Source: Capitulum mitella
Lineage: Eukaryota > Arthropoda > Thecostraca > Pollicipedomorpha > Pollicipedidae
Assembly: GCA_030062745.1 (NCBI GenBank)
Contig: CP099839.1
Coordinates: 15,050,044-15,114,043, forward strand
Direction of reading: 5' to 3'
Length of the DNA stretch: 64,000 bases
Made by a program: the position numbers and the translations under genes. The notes below the pieces were generated by a model. It worked only from the letters and a program-made list of their open reading frames with translations, was not told the DNA's origin and searched no databases. Shown here in pieces: positions 60,253 to 64,000 of the stretch. Within the stretch, counting starts at the first letter, position 1. Each line of letters opens with the position of its first letter.

Positions 60253-62070
60253 ATGAAGTGTCATTATGAGGTCCTGGCAGTAAGTCGTGATGTCGGTGAA
60301 GAGGAATTGAAGAAAGCTTACAGGAAGTTGGCACTGAAATGGCATCCAGGTGAGAAAATTTAACATTAACCCTGTGACACTGAACAAAATGAAATTGCTT
60401 CAGAATTGCCTGTTTTGAATTGCAGTTTTGCAATTTCAGTGAATTGAAGTTCAGAACTGCCCTCCCCCCACCCACCCATCCCACATATCCGGATGTTCTG
60501 CCTCTGATGGTTATTACTGCTCCCAGATCATCTGAAAACTGAGAAGAATAAGCATTTGGGTGAAGGCCATCTGATGAAGGTTGTTAGTTCTATAATGCAG
60601 ATCAGAGCTGTATGTGACTGTGATCATTGAGCTAGTATCGTGGGTAAAGCAGGATCGTGGAGGGCAAAATGGGCCTTTTCCTTTTCTCAGATGGACAGAC
60701 TTCTTTGATTAGCATGGATGTTGCAATACCATTCATTCTTCATATAATTCGTAATACAATATCATCACGTATTTTGAAGTGTACAATGGCCTTAGGTCGG
60801 ATTAAATTAACATGTTCGGTTCGATCTGGAAGGGATTTTTGAATGGCCTACGGAGCGGTATCAGATCTTCATGAAAAAAAGCTATTCTGCAGTAACCAGA
60901 CCTGTGTTACTTGTGCGTGACCGGTAAATGAAAACAGAGGTGTTATGCTGTTTTATTATTCCTAACATGTTAAAGATGTTTGTAGTACCGAAACCTGCGA
61001 TATCGGATGGTTTGTATCCCATTTTTCATTGTTGTTTGATGATGATCTTTCAACGGCCATCTGAGATCATGAAACGCCCGAGAGTGTTTCGATTGTGCAG
61101 GGTACAAGGTGTGACATACTGGCCAGCGATCAGTCAGTTATTTCGTTCGAAAATCTGTCGAATTTCGTAGCATGATTACGGAAATGATCGCATGTTTCTG
61201 TGACTTGACATGACTGTGATATAATTGTCTTTCGTCAGACAAAAATCCTGATAACCAAGAGGAGGCAACAACCCAGTTCCGTCTTATCCAGCAGGCCTAT
61301 GATGTACTTTGTGATCCTCAAGAGCGTGCCTGGTATGACAGACATCGGGAGCAAATACTTCGTGGAGGTGAGATTAAATGCGTTAGATGTTCACGCTAAT
61401 CAGGTATGTTTTTCGTGTTTTTAGTGGCTTAAAACCCAGTGAAATTGGTGTTGAAAGATACGCGAGCACCGATCTGTTCCAGCTGAGATGGACAAACTTC
61501 GTTGATTATCATGGATGTGACAATGCCATTCATTTTTCATGTTATTCGTAATAGAATATCATCACGTATTTTGAAATGTATAATGGCCTTAGATCGGATA
61601 AAATTAACACGTTCGGTTCGATCTGGAAGGGATTTTTGAATGGCATTCGAAGCGGTATTAAATCGTCATGAAAAGCTATTTTGCGGTAACCAGACCTGTA
61701 TTAACTATATACATACATACATATATACATATATATAGGCTGGTATTGCGCCAGTGACCAGTGATGCGAGCAAATGCGTGGCCTCACGCCTGATGAAGCC
61801 CAAACTATTCTGCTAAGCGGTGTATCACCTGATTTCCAAAACTGTTCTGTCACTTGCGAATACTTTTGTACATTGCTCTCGTTCGACCTACGTTTTCTGC
61901 CGAATATATGTCGCTTAAACGAAACTTAAACGCCTTAGAAACCTGGAAACATTGTTCATGTTTTGATTAGTGTTCCCAGAATAATGAATACAAATTGAAT
62001 CGGTGGATGGTTATACTAGGATCTGCATTTTGTTGCTTAATGTATACATACCTAAATGTATATGTACTTC

Positions 62071-62130
<60 letters not shown>

Positions 62131-63574
62131 GTATATAGTAAAGATAAAAGTAATAATCATCTTAGGTGTTCTGCATTGTGTTTTGCACTATCCTGTGCTG
62201 GTGAACTTTTGATTACCATTGATTAGAACAGGAAGCAGCCAAAGCCAAAGGAAACAGTCATCAGGCGGCATTTCTTACTTAGTTTCGTTTAAGATGGTTT
62301 GATTTGGCTTCATTTTGTGCGTACGTTACGTGTGCACAGGTGAAGGTGCCTTGGACTTCGGTCCGGTTTTCGACTATTAAAGATGAACGGTTTGCATCGG
62401 GCGGGCCAACTTACCGCGCCTGTCCCGTAATCAACTTGATGTCGTATGGCATCAAAAGCTCTCATCATGTTTAGTTCTTGAAAGCTATGCCCAAAAATAG
62501 CCTAAGATGTTGGCCTGTTCGGTGTAGCCGCGCGTCATGGCCTGCTCTTCGGCTTCCGGTTATACTTTCTTAAAAACGGTGCATTACGCACCATTCTCTC
62601 GGTAATTACATTATAAATGAGTGATGTTTAGGTGATAAAATTTTGTGCAATACATTCATCAACAAGGAGCATGTGATACCAAAGCTGAAATGCATTCATT
62701 CTTACCTTTAAAATGCGGACTTTTACATAACTTTGCCTAAACTGGAAAAGCAATCATCATGATTCCTTACATGAACATTTCTTACATGAACAGTGACTGT
62801 TTCATTATCTGTGTATGGGTATCATATGAAAGCAGCTGATAAAAAGGTATTTTGTGTTAAATGAAATTTGGCGTGCAGTGCCTGAAAACTCGGCGGCTGG
62901 GAAGGCCCCAAAAGCTAGGGCAAAAATGAGGTGTTAGCCAGATTGAACACGATTGTCATTCCCTCACTCAGTTGTTGCATCATGGGTTTTCATTAGGTCA
63001 TGGTATTGTTATTGTGCATTTCAGGTTTTGACAGTAATTACAAGGACAGTAGCCTGAATGTATACCAGTTCTTCACGGCATCTTGTTATACGGGCTACGG
63101 CGATGACGACAAGGGATTTTATGCTGTCTACAGGTTAGTAGCGTGTTGGTCATCTCAGGATGATTGCTTTCCAATAATACTCAGGTTACTGTATTTGTTT
63201 GTCATTGTGGTATTTAAGATATATGTATATCGATTCATTCATGGCAAAGGACCAACTATTTAGCCATCCACAACAGTACTTTATTTCATTTGCAATAACT
63301 GAAATAGTTTAAGCATTGGCTGGCTCCTTTGCGTGTGTACTGAGTGTCATGGTTGTGTTTCTTTTTATTTAGTTGAGATTCATGGTGATGAAATACCAGT
63401 CTTATGTTTGACTTGCATGCGGTTCGTCGTGTTGTGTGCATGCTTTATTTCTTCTGCCTCTGCTTCAGGGAGGTTTTTAAGACTCTTGCGGCCGAAGATT
63501 CGGAATTTACCAAGGATGGAGATAGTGATTTTGAGATCCCAGAGTTCGGAGACAGCCAAAGTGTATTTGTCGAG
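60253..63574 (+). CDS. DNAJC21: DnaJ homolog subfamily C member 21-type J protein (partial, runs off the right edge)
   Basis: Hsp70 co-chaperone; DNAJC21 (Jjj1 in yeast) acts in release and recycling of factors from pre-60S ribosomes. Four coding exons fit: 60253-60349, 61239-61367, 63025-63133 and 63469-63574, all GT-AG with matching phases (147 residues so far). The protein begins [13 protein letters not shown], as in DNAJC21. The J domain has [16 protein letters not shown], with the HPD aspartate formed across the exon 1/2 joint, then [11 protein letters not shown] and [12 protein letters not shown]. After the J domain, [20 protein letters not shown] and [10 protein letters not shown] match the DNAJC21 family segment. 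The zinc fingers and charged coiled coil must lie beyond the window. Upstream untranslated exons were not located. Intron 1 and 2 hold a duplicated repeat. Confidence 0.93.
60690..60910. repeat. Copy 1 of a roughly 220-bp repeat in DNAJC21 intron 1
   Basis: It matches 61487-61704 nearly end to end: ATGGACA..ACTTC, 'ATATCATCACGTATTTTGAA', 'GTTCGGTTCGATCTGGAAGG', AACCAGACCTGT. The same orientation on both sides of coding exon 2 suggests a small transposon or segmental duplication. Confidence 0.85.
61487..61704. repeat. Copy 2 of the roughly 220-bp repeat in DNAJC21 intron 2
   Basis: Same family as 60690-60910, about 800 bp downstream and in direct orientation. No terminal inverted repeats or ORF seen. 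Confidence 0.85.
62071..62138. repeat. TA/TATG microsatellite in DNAJC21 intron 2
   Basis: A (TA)n run followed by ATGT units, about 65 bp. Confidence 0.9.
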
Positions 63575-64000
63575 GTAAGCTTATACCATCCTTATTGCTT
63601 ACTTGAGTATGAAGTGTGTTGCTCCTCTGAATCTGATGCTGGGGTGGTCTGGGGCCCTGCTTATAACTGTAAAATGCAGCGGTGAATAAATTCCAAAGTC
63701 GTCGTCATTGGTTATATTCCGTAATCATCGTGCTCGGATGTTAGTTGTGGTATGAAATGTTATCATTGGTGAACCTGTTGTGCCAAACATCGCAGTATAG
63801 ACACTATCGGATTGCAGTTGATTCGCAGACTAATGCTAAGTATCTTGAGGCAAGTATTGTGACATTGTTCCGACCGCGGGGAGGCACACAGAGAGCGGAC
63901 ACCGCTGACTTACTCAGGAGGCATTGAGCTCACTTTCCGGCATATTGAGACAAACTTTGCACGAGGCGATGCCATATTGGCGAATATGGCATCGGACAAC

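Noticed and set aside
1..64000. CRISPR array or bacterial operon structure
   Set aside because: Introns, elongator tRNA-Met with eukaryotic sequence and metazoan gene families show a nuclear animal genome; the tandem arrays lack repeat-spacer alternation.

Overview
This is a window of a eukaryotic nuclear genome, most likely from an arthropod. It holds four split protein-coding genes with ordinary GT-AG introns (and one GC-AG intron). The KSR carboxy terminus is very close to the insect form, and there are interstitial TTAGG-type repeats, the telomere motif of most arthropods. The very GC-rich, alanine- and proline-rich exons suggest a crustacean, but I cannot fix the order.

The layout is two head-to-head gene pairs. 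Pair 1 is an oxysterol-binding-protein-related gene (ORP10/11 type, minus strand, exons from 14.6/11.6 kb down to 1.3 kb) and kinase suppressor of Ras (ksr, plus strand, 17 coding exons from 17,630 to 30,103). They diverge from about 14.6-15.4 kb. Pair 2 is a METTL16-type RNA m6A methyltransferase (minus strand, 7 coding exons from 54,608 to 34,301) and a DNAJC21-type J protein (plus strand, from 60,253 and running off the right edge). They diverge from about 56-57.5 kb. ksr and METTL16 converge on a transposon-filled spacer at 30.1-34.3 kb. In all four genes the exon models were built by matching splice sites and phases. The ksr and METTL16 models close as complete reading frames of 872 and 580 residues; the ORP model closes from exon 2 to the stop; DNAJC21 is cut by the window edge.

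The products do not form one pathway. The ORP protein is a lipid-transfer protein, KSR is the scaffold of the Ras-Raf-MEK-ERK cascade, METTL16 methylates U6 snRNA and S-adenosylmethionine-synthetase transcripts, and DNAJC21 is an Hsp70 co-chaperone of ribosome maturation.

The non-coding part is the unusual part. (1) Three tandem repeats lie exactly across splice junctions: a 51/54-bp array over an acceptor in the ORP gene, a 43-bp array over a donor in ksr, and a 77-bp two-copy repeat over another ksr acceptor. Each copy carries the splice site with it. (2) METTL16 intron 5 (15.4 kb) holds a tandem array of eight tRNA-Met(CAT)-type genes or relics, all antisense to the host gene; one more complete copy and one relic sit in ksr introns. 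(3) CpG is almost absent over several kilobases on the 5' side of each gene and normal elsewhere. A TTAA-flanked transposon family present in both environments shows CG-to-TG/CA decay only in the depleted one, which reads as a footprint of gene-body methylation. (4) Non-autonomous piggyBac-like and hAT-like elements and a decayed LINE are recognisable. (5) A large inverted repeat with a TTAGG-like loop sits between METTL16 and DNAJC21.
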